Origin: Dyadobacter sp. CY343
Lineage (GTDB): Bacteria > Bacteroidota > Bacteroidia > Cytophagales > Spirosomataceae
Length of the DNA stretch: 64,000 bases
NCBI RefSeq assembly: GCF_021390335.1
Contig: NZ_JAJUXK010000002.1
Span: forward strand, 124,001-188,000
Direction of reading: 5' to 3'
The stretch's first letter is position 1; each line of letters opens with the position of its first letter. Under the pieces are notes generated by a model. The model was not told where the DNA came from. It saw only the letters and a list, made by a program, of their open reading frames with translations, and searched no databases. Of the stretch, positions 7,889-17,262 are shown in pieces. The position numbers were made by a program, and so were the translations under genes.

Positions 7889-8881
7889 TCAATAAGTCAG
7901 TTTCTGTATAGTACCAAGTGGCATGCTAAGCAGATAGAACTCGCGGTCGCCGGTACGTTTGATATCCGTTGGCATCATCAGGCCTCCGAGTAGCTCTTTC
8001 CCGTTTTCGTCGAGAACTGCGCCGGAAAAGGGAACAAAACCTTTATCGAAGTTTGCGAACCTGATTACCAGCGGCTTGTTATTGGCTGTCAATGTAATGT
8101 GAGTCAGCGTCGTAAATTTATCACTGTGAACACCCACCGTACCATTCATATCTACTGAAAAGATTTTCGCACTGCCTTTTACAAATGGGCCGCCGGAAAG
8201 TGTGCTGATCAAAAATTTGCTACCGTCGAATACAATACCTGTTGGCACTGCGTCCACGATCGGGCCGGTCCCTACCTCAGGCAGTGACGCAAAAAGGCTG
8301 ATATCGCCTGTGCTGTTTTCGCGCTTGAAAACTGCATTGGCACCTGCGTCAACCATATAAATGTTATGGTCGGGGCCAACCGTCATATCGTAAAGATTGG
8401 AGTTGGTATCCTTGGTTGGCTTGATCTTTCTGATCAATTGTCCGTATTCATGAACGATCAGATCAGACATTTTTCTTTCAGAATCGCCTGTTTTGAATCC
8501 TGAAACGTCAGCGATAAATAATTTTCCTTCGATACCGTGCAGGATATACAGCTTAGCGTCATGGAACATTACGTGGCTGATTCCTTCCGCGCCGCCTTCG
8601 GGCCCCATCACAGAGGTGAAGCCGCTTACGAATGTTGTTTTAGTGCCGTCAGGCGAAATCATTACTACTGCGCCGTCATTTTTTCCGGTTCCTATTTCGG
8701 AAACCCAAAGGTTGCCGCGGTTGTCTTTCGCCATCCCGATAGGTGCGCGCAGGCCGGAGAATAAGTTGGATGCTGTCAGTTGCGTAGGTTCAGGAATGGG
8801 TACTTCGTGGTCGGTACAGGAAATTACAGCAGAAACCAGCAGGAATAAAGCGGCAATGGACGTCAGGAAGTGTTTTTTCAT
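7889..8881 (-). CDS. ScyD/ScyE-family beta-propeller lipoprotein
   Basis: A secreted lipoprotein of 330 residues. The start at 8881 gives MKKHF, a hydrophobic stretch and a lipobox ending in Cys22 (SAVISC); longer readings upstream have no signal peptide. The mature part is a beta-propeller of NHL/SMP-30 type, with repeats such as LRAPIGMAKDNRGNLWVSEI and YDMTVGPDHNIYMVDAGANA. This resembles proteins annotated as ScyD/ScyE family in Bacteroidota. The name comes from cyanobacterial scytonemin clusters, but no scytonemin genes are present, so no pigment role should be inferred. It is a single gene, ended by the shared terminator at 7832-7866. Confidence 0.85.
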   Translation of the reverse strand: MKKHFLTSIAALFLLVSAVISCTDHEVPIPEPTQLTASNLFSGLRAPIGMAKDNRGNLWVSEIGTGKNDGAVVMISPDGTKTTFVSGFTSVMGPEGGAEGISHVMFHDAKLYILHGIEGKLFIADVSGFKTGDSERKMSDLIVHEYGQLIRKIKPTKDTNSNLYDMTVGPDHNIYMVDAGANAVFKRENSTGDISLFASLPEVGTGPIVDAVPTGIVFDGSKFLISTLSGGPFVKGSAKIFSVDMNGTVGVHSDKFTTLTHITLTANNKPLVIRFANFDKGFVPFSGAVLDENGKELLGGLMMPTDIKRTGDREFYLLSMPLGTIQKLTY

Positions 8882-8931
8882 AATTGAAATGGTATGGTGG
8901 AAGATTGAGTTTGAGCCCATTTGGGCATTAA

Positions 8932-8939
8932 CAAAAATA
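8932..8939 (-). promoter_or_regulatory. Candidate -7 box (TATTTTTG) for the ScyD-like gene
   Basis: On the minus strand the octamer TATTTTTG matches the Bacteroidota -7 consensus TAnnTTTG and lies about 50 bases before the start codon at 8881. No matching -33 TTTG at the usual spacing was found, so the call is weak. Confidence 0.3.
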
Positions 8940-9087
8940 TACAAATTGACAGCTGCCTCCTTTGTGTCCACCAGACAATCCGGTTCTATTCTTATTAAGC
9001 GGTAACGGAATCCGATTTTTTTGTACAATTGTGAATTAGAACGACATAGAGCCGATTTTACAGCAATAGCAATAACCAACAATAGTG

Positions 9088-9669
9088 ATGACCCAAGATA
9101 TCGTACAGCCGGTTCCCCAAGCTTATGCAGCCATTGATGAACAAACCAGAACAGCCGGTTTTTCAATGGCTTCCGACATTCATACCTGCTCACTTCTGAA
9201 AACGCTTGCCGCCTCCAAGCCCGGCGGTCACTTCCTCGAACTGGGGACCGGTACCGGACTTTCCACCGCGTGGATCCTCGACGGAATGGACGAAGGATCG
9301 ACGCTGGTTTCTATTGATAATGATGCAGATTTTCTGAAAATCGCAGAGGATTTTCTGGGCAAGGACCCAAGGTTATCCCTGGTGCACACCGACGGAGCTG
9401 ACTGGATCAATGAAAATCGTGGGGAAGTATTCGATTATATCTTCGCGGACACCTGGCACGGCAAATATCTGATGCTCGACGAAACGCTGACTATGTTGAA
9501 AACAGGCGGTTTTTACATCATCGACGATATGATGCCGCAACCAAACTGGCCGGAGGGGCACGATGATAAAGCCAAAAATCTGGTCGCTTATCTGGATAGC
9601 CGGAATGATCTCGCGCTGACTAAACAGGTTTGGGCGACTGGTATCATTCTAGCAGTTAAGATTAAATAG
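9088..9669 (+). CDS. Class I SAM-dependent methyltransferase (O-methyltransferase-like)
   Basis: A cytoplasmic methyltransferase of 193 residues with a Rossmann fold. The SAM-binding motif I is FLELGTGTGLSTAWIL. An acidic residue after strand 2 (SIDND) should contact the ribose, and DYIFADTWHGKY is motif IV. The pattern resembles caffeoyl-CoA-type O-methyltransferases, but no substrate can be assigned. I prefer ATG at 9088 over the adjacent GTG at 9085. It is divergent from the ScyD-like gene across a 206-bp spacer and appears monocistronic. Confidence 0.85.
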   Translation: MTQDIVQPVPQAYAAIDEQTRTAGFSMASDIHTCSLLKTLAASKPGGHFLELGTGTGLSTAWILDGMDEGSTLVSIDNDADFLKIAEDFLGKDPRLSLVHTDGADWINENRGEVFDYIFADTWHGKYLMLDETLTMLKTGGFYIIDDMMPQPNWPEGHDDKAKNLVAYLDSRNDLALTKQVWATGIILAVKIK

Positions 9670-9808
9670 CGCCGGCCAGCTATATATTTTCTTCGTAACG
9701 TAAGAGTATAACAGGGTATTCAAATGGTTTAATTTTAAATAATTAGAAGATTATATTTTAATTATTGAAGATGAGGCTATTTATCACTAACCCTTAAATC
9801 TTACGTTT

Positions 9809-10996
9809 ATGTGTCAAAATCATGGAGTTGCCTACATCAAACCGGGCGAAGTAGAGGTTCAGGAAATTGAATACCCCAAGCTTGCCATCGGTGACCGCAA
9901 ATGCGAGCACGGTGTGATTCTTAAAATTGTCTCCACCAACATCTGCGGCAGTGACCAGCATATGGTGAGGGGGCGTACTACTGCGCCGGCCGGCCTGGTT
10001 TTAGGTCACGAGATTACAGGCATTGTTGTCGAGGCAGGGCGTGATGTAGAATTTATCAAACAAGGCGATCTAGTCTCAGTACCATTTAATATCGCGTGTG
10101 GCCGCTGTCGGAATTGTAAGGAAGGCAGGACAGGTATTTGCTTGAATGTGAATCCGGCACGTCCGGGCGCTGCTTATGGATATGTAGATATGGGAGGCTG
10201 GGTAGGCGGCCAGGCGGAGTACGTGATGGTACCTTATGCTGATTTCAATTTGCTCAAATTCCCCGACAAGGATCAGGGAATGTCCTATATCAGGGATCTT
10301 ACATTACTATCTGATATTTTCCCGACAGGTTTTCACGGCGCTGTAACAGCGGGAGTGGGGCCGGGTTCTATCGTATATGTAGCCGGAGCCGGACCTGTGG
10401 GGCTTGCCTGTGCTGCCTCCTGCCATTTGCTCGGCGCAGCCGTGGTGATCGTAGGAGATATGATTCAGGAAAGACTTGATCAGGCCAAAAGTTTTGGCTG
10501 CGAGGTAATCGATCTTTCCAAAGACACGCCGCTGGAACAGGCGATTGAAGAGATAGTTGGAGTTCCAGAAGTGGATTGTTTCGTCGATTGCGTTGGTTTC
10601 GAAGCCAGAGGCCACGGTGCGGATTCAGGAGAAGAACGCCCGGCGACAGTTTTGAATACTGCAATGGCCGTAACCCGCGCAGGTGGAGCGATCGGTATTC
10701 CCGGACTTTACGTGACCGGCGATCCCGGCGCGAAAGACAAGGCGGCGCAGGAAGGAAGTCTGAGTATTAGAATCGGTTTAGGCTGGGCTAAATCTCACTC
10801 GTTTTACACAGGTCAGTGCCCGGTTATGAAATACCACCGCCAGCTGATGAATGCGATTTTATTTGATAAGATTAAAATTGCGAAAGCAGTGAATGTGGAG
10901 GTGATCACGTTACAGGATGCCCCACGTGGCTACCGCGATTTCGACAAAGGCGCAGCCAAAAAGTTCGTCATCGATCCGCATGGAATGATAGCGTAG
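9809..10996 (+). CDS. fdhA: Glutathione-independent formaldehyde dehydrogenase (zinc ADH family)
   Basis: A zinc-dependent medium-chain dehydrogenase of 395 residues that oxidises formaldehyde to formate with NAD and no glutathione. The catalytic zinc site is visible as NICGSDQH and GHEITG. The structural zinc loop has four Cys in CGRCRNCKEGRTGIC. The Rossmann dinucleotide site is VAGAGPVGLACAASC, followed by the acidic residue of GDMIQERL. The features special to this subfamily are the MGGWVGGQAEYVMVPYAD region, the GVGPGS tract, and the long GHGADSGEERPATVLN insertion after the Rossmann core. It is flanked by unrelated genes. The likely role is detoxification of aldehyde. An alternative is aldehyde dismutation, which related enzymes also catalyse. 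Confidence 0.9.
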   Translation: MCQNHGVAYIKPGEVEVQEIEYPKLAIGDRKCEHGVILKIVSTNICGSDQHMVRGRTTAPAGLVLGHEITGIVVEAGRDVEFIKQGDLVSVPFNIACGRCRNCKEGRTGICLNVNPARPGAAYGYVDMGGWVGGQAEYVMVPYADFNLLKFPDKDQGMSYIRDLTLLSDIFPTGFHGAVTAGVGPGSIVYVAGAGPVGLACAASCHLLGAAVVIVGDMIQERLDQAKSFGCEVIDLSKDTPLEQAIEEIVGVPEVDCFVDCVGFEARGHGADSGEERPATVLNTAMAVTRAGGAIGIPGLYVTGDPGAKDKAAQEGSLSIRIGLGWAKSHSFYTGQCPVMKYHRQLMNAILFDKIKIAKAVNVEVITLQDAPRGYRDFDKGAAKKFVIDPHGMIA

Positions 10997-10999
10997 GGT

Positions 11000-11150
11000 G
11001 GTTTTTTCTTAAAAAACCCTAAATCCCTGAAGGGACTTTTTGCAGCTCGCAGAAGTCCCTTTAGGGATTTAGGGTATTTGGCACATTGCCCCAACCCCTA
11101 AAGGGGCTTTTTTTTAGAAACCCCAGAAGTCCCTTTAGGGATTTAGGGTT
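11000..11150. repeat. Cluster of palindromic intergenic repeats
   Basis: The 165-bp spacer between convergent genes is built from copies of one palindromic unit. A 26-base unit (core AGTCCCTTTAGGGATTTAGGG) occurs at 11050-11075 and again, identical, at 11124-11149. A near-identical inverted copy lies at about 11015-11040, pairing with the first to make a long hairpin. A second stem (CCCC-TAAA-GGGG) lies at about 11095-11106, and GGTTTTTT/AAAAAACC at 11000-11018 may end fdhA transcripts. The look is that of a REP-like dispersed element, and the stems would act as a two-way terminator. No open reading frame is present. Confidence 0.8.
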
Positions 11151-11161
11151 TTCCAGCACAA

Positions 11162-13612
11162 TTACTCCGATTTCAGCGACTTCGCCGGGTTCATCAATGC
11201 AGCTTTTATCGCCTGCGAGCTGACAGTGGCGAATGCGATAAACAGCGCCAGCAGCCCTGAGACGACGAACATCCACCATTCAATATCCACTTTGTAGGCG
11301 AAATCGTTAAGCCACTCCCTCACTCCAAACCAGGCAATCGGTGAGCCGATCAGGATTGCGATGGCGACCAGTTTCAGAAATTCTTTAGACAGCAATTGAA
11401 CAATACCCGCCACGGTCGCTCCCAGTACTTTTCTTACGCCAATCTCTTTTGTACGCTGCGCAATGGTGTAGGATGAAAGTCCGAAGATGCCGAGGGTGGC
11501 GATGGCGACTGCCATTAATGAAAAGAAGCTGGAAATCTGCCCGAAGATCTTGTCGTCTTTGTATTGTTCATCAAAATGCTCGTCCATGAAAAAGTACTCA
11601 AAATCATTTCCCGGGAAAAAACTGAGGTACTTGTCTTTCACTAACTGTATCGTTCTTTCCATGTCCGGGCCGGCTACTTTAATAGAATAAAATCCACCCA
11701 TCGTATAGAAAGGCGCAAAGTATATCGGTTCGATCGCGTGTTTAAGAGATTGCTGGTGAAAATCGCTGACTACGCCGACGATCTCCCATTCTTTTCCCTG
11801 CATTAAAAACTTCTTACCCGCAGCCTCCTCAGCATCTTTAAAGCCCAGCAATTGGGCAGCTGAAAGATTTAAAATCACATTTTTCACCTTCCTTCCATCC
11901 GGATTCGAATCCGTCGGAAGAAAGTCACGACCGGCGAGCATTTTGATCTGATAAGTTTCGAAAAAATCAAGATCGACCGGCATTCTGCTGAATGTTACGC
12001 CCTTCTCATCATTAGAACCCACCTTTTTTATATTGAAAGACCTCGAGAGCCGGTTTCCAAACAAATTTCCTGACGAGCTCGCAGCTTTGACCTGCGGGTA
12101 GCGTTTCAATTCCGCTTTGAAGCTGTTGATGCGGTCGATCGAAGTGGAGTCCCAGCGCGACAGTTCCGGCCCGCGCAAAACCAGCATCTGTTCCATGTTG
12201 AAACCCAGATTTTCTGTTCGCATGAAACGGAGCTGCTTGAAGACAATCAATGTACCTACGATCAAAACGACGGAAGCTGTATATTGAAAAACAACAAGCG
12301 ACTGCCGCACCCAGATACCTTTTGCCGATCTTTTAAAAGAACCTTTCAACACACTGATCGCTTCAAATGAAGACAAAGTGAATGCAGGATAAAACCCTGA
12401 CAGGAAAATTCCAAGCAGGAAAACAACGACCAGCACAATCGACATTGTCCAGCCCCCATAGCCTTGGCCGGTGAGTAGTGAAAATGATAAGGGTTTTTCA
12501 ATCAGTTTATTCAGCACCGGCTGGCATAGCTGGGCCAGGATAATTGACAGCGCCAGCGCAGCGACATTCAACAAAATCGATTCAGAAAGAAATTGCCAGG
12601 TAAGTTGTCGGGACGTAGCGCCGGCCACTTTTCTTACACCTACCTCCCTGGCGCGTTCCAGCGAGCGGGCAGTCGACAGATTAATGTAATTGATCCAGGC
12701 AATAATGAGGATGAATGCGGCAATGATCAGCATTGTCCACACAGCTTTTCCGTTATTCGTTTTCCCGATCTCATATTCGTAGTCCGAATACAAGTGCGCT
12801 CTTGTAAGTGGCTGTAAATGAAAAGTTTCAATGCTGCCCGAAACACTGGCTCCCTTGAAATATCGCTGGCTGAATGCTGGAAATTTCTTTTCGAGGGCGG
12901 CTGCATCTGCTCCCGGCTTCAATTGAATATAATGCCACATATCTGATCCGTCCCAGCTTGTTTTCACCCACGGTCCCCAGGTTCGCACCAGCGTTTCATA
13001 AGACATCAGAATACCATATTGCAAATGCGAAGCGGCGGGCAAATCCTTCATAATACCAGTAATCTGGTAAGGCTCGGTGTCCAGATCGAGAACCAGCGTT
13101 TTGCCGATCAGATCCGGGTAATCCTTCGGCGATGCATTGAATACGCGCTTTGCATTCGTTTCAGACAGGATAATAGAGTAGGGTGCTTTCAACGCACTTT
13201 TTAAATCTCCTGCAACGAGCGGAAATGTGAATAGAGAGAGGAAATTTTCATCCGCATACAATCCTTTTTCCTGGTATATCTTCCTGTCTTTCTGTAATTT
13301 GAATGTACCGGGGTTAGAAACGGTCGTGAATGCATCTACTTCATTGAAATCCTTCACCATCGTCGGTCCGATCGTAGGATAGGTGATAGTGCCGTGCTGG
13401 ATCAGTTTACCTTGTTGAAAACGGTCGTTAGTTACGCGGTAAATCCGATCGGCATTTTGATGGAATCGGTCAAAACTCAGCTCGAAGCTCACATATTGCA
13501 GGATCAGCAGACAGGCGGTAATCCCCGTTACGAGGCCGGTGAGGTTGACAAATGAATAGGCTTTGCGCTTCCACAAATTGCGCAACGCTATCTTGAAGTA
13601 ATTTTTTATCAT
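11162..13612 (-). CDS. ABC transporter permease with two FtsX/MacB domains
   Basis: A large inner-membrane permease of 816 residues of the Bacteroidota two-FtsX-domain type. The N-terminus MIKNYFKIALRNLWKRKAYS leads into TM1, followed by a long MacB-like periplasmic domain to about residue 290. Then come three TM helices with the conserved LERAREVGVRKVAGA coupling motif. A second copy follows, with a periplasmic part, the TKEIGVRKVLGA motif and three C-terminal helices. Such proteins need a separate ATPase, and none is adjacent, so it is an orphan permease. The cargo is unknown; antimicrobial export, lipoprotein handling or cell-envelope stress roles are all possible. Its 3' end abuts the palindromic repeat cluster. 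Confidence 0.9.
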   Translation of the reverse strand: MIKNYFKIALRNLWKRKAYSFVNLTGLVTGITACLLILQYVSFELSFDRFHQNADRIYRVTNDRFQQGKLIQHGTITYPTIGPTMVKDFNEVDAFTTVSNPGTFKLQKDRKIYQEKGLYADENFLSLFTFPLVAGDLKSALKAPYSIILSETNAKRVFNASPKDYPDLIGKTLVLDLDTEPYQITGIMKDLPAASHLQYGILMSYETLVRTWGPWVKTSWDGSDMWHYIQLKPGADAAALEKKFPAFSQRYFKGASVSGSIETFHLQPLTRAHLYSDYEYEIGKTNNGKAVWTMLIIAAFILIIAWINYINLSTARSLERAREVGVRKVAGATSRQLTWQFLSESILLNVAALALSIILAQLCQPVLNKLIEKPLSFSLLTGQGYGGWTMSIVLVVVFLLGIFLSGFYPAFTLSSFEAISVLKGSFKRSAKGIWVRQSLVVFQYTASVVLIVGTLIVFKQLRFMRTENLGFNMEQMLVLRGPELSRWDSTSIDRINSFKAELKRYPQVKAASSSGNLFGNRLSRSFNIKKVGSNDEKGVTFSRMPVDLDFFETYQIKMLAGRDFLPTDSNPDGRKVKNVILNLSAAQLLGFKDAEEAAGKKFLMQGKEWEIVGVVSDFHQQSLKHAIEPIYFAPFYTMGGFYSIKVAGPDMERTIQLVKDKYLSFFPGNDFEYFFMDEHFDEQYKDDKIFGQISSFFSLMAVAIATLGIFGLSSYTIAQRTKEIGVRKVLGATVAGIVQLLSKEFLKLVAIAILIGSPIAWFGVREWLNDFAYKVDIEWWMFVVSGLLALFIAFATVSSQAIKAALMNPAKSLKSE

Positions 13613-13885
13613 AAGAAGTTAAGGAGCAAAAGGGATATTCAAAGCCTTTCAATAATTCCTTGCCAATTTATTAATGTGCCTCCAAAAGCTCGGTTGGGCG
13701 TTTTTAGTGTGTTATTATGTTCGATTCTGGACAACTGGATTCAGTTGCGGACAATGTATTCTTTCATATTCCGCCGGCTTTTACCGGATTTTTGGTAAAA
13801 ATAAAAATGCAACAACCGGACAGAGTAGTTATCGCGTGTTTTGGAGTTTATTTAGTAGCTCAAAGTTTACTATTACCTATTTATT

Positions 13886-16537
13886 ATGTTAAAAATTTAT
13901 CTGAGTGTACTGTCGGCATTCCTGCTTCTCGGCTGGAACAGCCTGTATTTGCAGCAGTCACCAAGTTCTGAACCAGCAAGAGTTTTCACAAAAGCAGATT
14001 CACTGCCGAATGCGGCGAGCTGGCCCGCGGAGTTGAATATAACCCATTTCGCCGGGCCTGATCTGACTCCAAGCCCAGCTTGTCTGGCTGTTGCTGCCAC
14101 AGGTGAAGTTTATGTTGGAGTTGATATGATCGGTTCGCTGGGGAAAGATCCCGGAAAGGGGAGCATTGTGCGGCTGGTTGACTCAAACAACGATGGTAAG
14201 GTCGATCAGCACACAACTTTCGCGAAAGTGGACGATCCGCGCGGGATCATTTCTCAGGGCGACCAGCTTTTCGTTCTGCATACCACATTCTCCAAAGAAA
14301 CCGGCAAGGCTTCCGGCATGGATCTGGTTGTTTTTGAGGATAAAAATCACGATGGTATTGCGGACGGACCTTCCAAACCATTGATCCAAGGCGTGAGCTC
14401 GCCAAAATTCCTGCAAAGCCGCGGAACAGACCACGCTACAAACGGTATCCGTATGGGAATCGACGGCTGGATCTACATTGCAGTGGGAGATTTCGGGTTT
14501 CACGACGCGGTGGATCGCTCTGGTAAAAAACTGACCCAGCTCGGTGGCGGAATTGTGCGGGTAAGGCCCGACGGGACGGAAATGGAAGTGTACACGCACG
14601 GAATGCGCAATATCTATGATGTCGCTATTGATCCGTACATGAACATTTTTACAAGAGATAACACGAATGACGGCGGCGGCTGGAATATCCGTTTCAGTAA
14701 CCAGATCCAGTCAGGCGAGTATGGATATCCGGTTCTTTTCAAAAATTTTACCGAAGAGATGATTCCCGCATTGATCGACCTGGGCGGTGGATCGGGAACA
14801 GGCTCACTTTTTATGGACGATCCCACTTGGCCAGCCAAATACAACCGTGTTCCGATGATGGCCGACTGGGGCAGAAGTCAGATCTATGTGCACCGGCTTA
14901 CAGCTGATGCGGCAAGTTTTGACCAGAAGGAAGAGGAATTTATCAAGCTTGCCCAGGTTACCGACCTTGATATCGATGCATCGGGCCGCGTTTATCTGGC
15001 AGCCTGGGATGGAGCTGGCTATTCCGGAAATCCGAACAAGGGTTTTGTAGTGCGCGCTATTCCCAAAGATTGGAATTACAAGCCTTTTAAAGGTGTGAAA
15101 AATTCGTCAGCCAAAGCACTGGCGGCACTTTTGAAATCTGAAAGCGCAGTTCAGCGTCTGGCCGGGCAACAGGAATTGCTGGCGCGTTTTCCGAAAGGGG
15201 CTGCGAAACTTTCCCTGAAAATCGCGCAGGACAAGAGCCTTCCTTTATATGTACGCGTGGCAGGTATTTATACTTACGCGCAGGCTTCCGGGAAAAATGG
15301 ATTTAATGATCTGGTGAAATTGAGTGAAGAAAATGATGTTCGCGAATTTGCATTACGCGCGCTGGCTGACAGAAAGCCGAATGTTGCTCAGGTGCCGATC
15401 GAGCCATTTTTGAAAGGTATGAAAGACGCTTCACCACGTGTTCAGATCGCCGCGACGGTGGGTTTGGGAAGAATAGGCAGAGCTGAGGCTGCACAATCTT
15501 TGTTGGAAGTTAAAGTGCCGGCTTCATTCGTATCGCCCGCAAAAGGGACGGAGGGGCCGCATGCTACGCCCAACTCCGCTATCATTCCCGCACATATTGC
15601 GGTGAGATCGCTGGTTGCGATAAATGCAGTAGACGCTTGCGTGCAGGCGATCGGAACAGAAAACTCGACAATTGCATTGTGGGCATTGCGTTATATGCAC
15701 GACCCGAAGGCAGTTTCCGCACTGATTGCAGCTTATGAAAAAGCGACAGATGAAAAACTGAAAGGTCAGATCCTCACTACATTAGGAAGGCTTTACAAAG
15801 TAGAAGCGCCTTACGACGGCTCCTGGTGGTGGAGTACCCGGCCAGATACGCACGGACCTTATTATAAAGCGGTTACTTGGGAGTCTTCTGACGCGATCAA
15901 GGGATTTTTAATGCAGCAGTGGACGAAAGCCGACGATAATGGTAAAAAGTTTTTCGCTGATCTGAATGGTCGCCAGCGTATGGGAATTGATGAATTTGGA
16001 GGCGAGGATATTGTGGTTGAAAAGCAGGAACTGAAAATCGACCTGAGCAAGATCAGTAATAAGAAAGGCCAGATCGGGGAAAATTCCATTGAAGACGTGA
16101 TGCTCGCGATAGCCAGGATCCCGGGCGATGCGGCGGCAGGTAAGTTGTTATTCACAAAACAAGGTTGCGTGGCCTGCCACAGTATCAATAAAAATGGCCC
16201 GCTCAAAGGACCGTATATGGGCCAGATCGGCTCTATCATGAACCGTGAACAGATCGCTGAATCGATATTGAAGCCAAATGCATCCATTTCGCAGGGTTTT
16301 GCTTCGGTGCTGATCACTACCAAAGGAGACCAAAGCTACATGGGCTTTGTTTCTGAGGAATCGGCTGAAAAGCTGGTTTTGCGGGATATTACCGGAGCTG
16401 TTTACACTTTCAAAATGTCGGATATTACATCTCGTAAAGAACTTGAAAACTCAATGATGCCCCCGGGACTGGCTAATGAGCTGTCTTACGAGGAATTCGC
16501 CTCGTTGATCACATTTCTTTATGAACAGAAAAAATAA
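13886..16537 (+). CDS. Secreted propeller-HEAT-cytochrome c protein (membrane-bound dehydrogenase type)
   Basis: An exported protein of 883 residues. A signal peptide (residues 1-20) is followed by a beta-propeller of about 370 residues resembling the PVC-type membrane-bound dehydrogenase domain (NGIRMGIDGWIYIAVGDFG). HEAT-like helical repeats cover about residues 400-640. The C-terminus is a cytochrome-c-like heme domain with one CVACH heme motif near residue 759 and a methionine-rich tail (ENSMMPPG) that could give the axial ligand. Such proteins are thought to oxidise sugars or alcohols in the periplasm and pass electrons to respiration; the substrate here is unknown. It is monocistronic, with a 273-bp leader upstream in which I see no convincing gene. 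Confidence 0.87.
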   Translation: MLKIYLSVLSAFLLLGWNSLYLQQSPSSEPARVFTKADSLPNAASWPAELNITHFAGPDLTPSPACLAVAATGEVYVGVDMIGSLGKDPGKGSIVRLVDSNNDGKVDQHTTFAKVDDPRGIISQGDQLFVLHTTFSKETGKASGMDLVVFEDKNHDGIADGPSKPLIQGVSSPKFLQSRGTDHATNGIRMGIDGWIYIAVGDFGFHDAVDRSGKKLTQLGGGIVRVRPDGTEMEVYTHGMRNIYDVAIDPYMNIFTRDNTNDGGGWNIRFSNQIQSGEYGYPVLFKNFTEEMIPALIDLGGGSGTGSLFMDDPTWPAKYNRVPMMADWGRSQIYVHRLTADAASFDQKEEEFIKLAQVTDLDIDASGRVYLAAWDGAGYSGNPNKGFVVRAIPKDWNYKPFKGVKNSSAKALAALLKSESAVQRLAGQQELLARFPKGAAKLSLKIAQDKSLPLYVRVAGIYTYAQASGKNGFNDLVKLSEENDVREFALRALADRKPNVAQVPIEPFLKGMKDASPRVQIAATVGLGRIGRAEAAQSLLEVKVPASFVSPAKGTEGPHATPNSAIIPAHIAVRSLVAINAVDACVQAIGTENSTIALWALRYMHDPKAVSALIAAYEKATDEKLKGQILTTLGRLYKVEAPYDGSWWWSTRPDTHGPYYKAVTWESSDAIKGFLMQQWTKADDNGKKFFADLNGRQRMGIDEFGGEDIVVEKQELKIDLSKISNKKGQIGENSIEDVMLAIARIPGDAAAGKLLFTKQGCVACHSINKNGPLKGPYMGQIGSIMNREQIAESILKPNASISQGFASVLITTKGDQSYMGFVSEESAEKLVLRDITGAVYTFKMSDITSRKELENSMMPPGLANELSYEEFASLITFLYEQKK

Positions 16538-16569
16538 TAGGTTAGAATTGTACAATATTTGCTTTTTGT

Positions 16570-16594
16570 ATTGCCGGTTGAAGAGGCCGGCAAT
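16570..16594 (+). terminator. Hairpin terminator after the cytochrome c protein
   Basis: ATTGCCGG pairs with CCGGCAAT around a 9-base loop, 32 bases after the stop codon. T-rich sequence follows but not an unbroken run. Confidence 0.65.
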
Positions 16595-16708
16595 TTCATT
16601 CGATTTTTGTTTTTAAGTGAGTAGTCTTTTTCGTAAGTTTTGTAGTAGTGATTTTAATCGACTAGATATTTATTGAAAAAACTTTTTGCTCAACGTTTAT
16701 AAAGCAGT

Positions 16709-16744
16709 AATCCCCCATATCTTTTACGGTTGGGGGATTTTTTA
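16709..16744 (+). terminator. Second hairpin with T run
   Basis: AATCCCCC (16709-16716) pairs with GGGGGATT (16732-16739) and is followed by a T run. It lies in the convergent gap between the cytochrome c gene and the small secreted protein gene. It may back up the first terminator and could also work for the minus strand. Confidence 0.7.
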
Positions 16745-16773
16745 TTTTGTAATAAAAAGCGAATACCGCTGTG

Positions 16774-17121
16774 TTAAGGCCGCTGTTGTTTCCTGGATCC
16801 TTCCGGAACGGCCTTAATGGTCGATTTTCTTTTTTTGACAGAATAGGAGCCGGTTGTATCCGCGTCGGGGCGGCCGGTGCTGCTGCGTCCATCGATCGTG
16901 CCGGTGGAATTTACACTCCCATTATCATTCAGAATAGGACCGGTTTCTGCATTCGAAGAATCTTTCAGGATTGCAGAAACGTCAGAAGTATCTCTCGTTG
17001 ATCGGGAGCTGGTTGTTCTTTTACGGTATTCCCTGGCCGATTTTTTGCTTTCCGTTGACTGTGCAAACGTCAGTGCGGGAGCGGCAAACAGCAGGGCAAG
17101 TAGGATGGGAAGCGCTTTCAT
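16774..17121 (-). CDS. Small secreted low-complexity protein of unknown function
   Basis: A 115-residue protein with a clear signal peptide (MKALPILLALLFAAPALTFAQ, cleavage expected after AQ). The mature chain is very polar, rich in Ser, Thr, Arg, Lys and Asp, with no recognisable fold. It is probably disordered in the periplasm or outside the cell. The C-terminus is basic (KKRKSTIKAVPEGSRKQQ). I do not recognise a family. It stands alone between convergent and divergent neighbours. Confidence 0.7.
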   Translation of the reverse strand: MKALPILLALLFAAPALTFAQSTESKKSAREYRKRTTSSRSTRDTSDVSAILKDSSNAETGPILNDNGSVNSTGTIDGRSSTGRPDADTTGSYSVKKRKSTIKAVPEGSRKQQRP

Positions 17122-17262
17122 ATTTGCTGGATTTAGATTGAAGATGTTTTAACACATTAACAAAATCCATTCCAAACCAGCTCAACCAATGCAAGCTTGT
17201 GGTTTTTTCTTCTAAATTGACCCAAACTGATTACTTCGCATTATCAAATCAAAAACAATATT

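Noticed and set aside
7889-8881. Scytonemin biosynthesis locus
   Set aside because: Only a ScyD/E-like propeller is present; none of the other scytonemin genes is nearby, so the family name does not imply the pathway.
8882-9193. N-terminal extension of the ScyD-like protein
   Set aside because: The upstream in-frame sequence has no signal peptide, while the ATG at 8881 gives a normal lipoprotein signal; the extension also overlaps the divergent methyltransferase gene.
11000-11150. Short CRISPR array
   Set aside because: Units are few, partly inverted and unevenly spaced, with no regular spacers and no cas genes.
13717-13971. 84-residue plus-strand reading frame before the cytochrome c gene
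   Set aside because: It overlaps the start of the long gene in another frame, lacks family features, and its hydrophobic stretch arises from AT-rich leader sequence.
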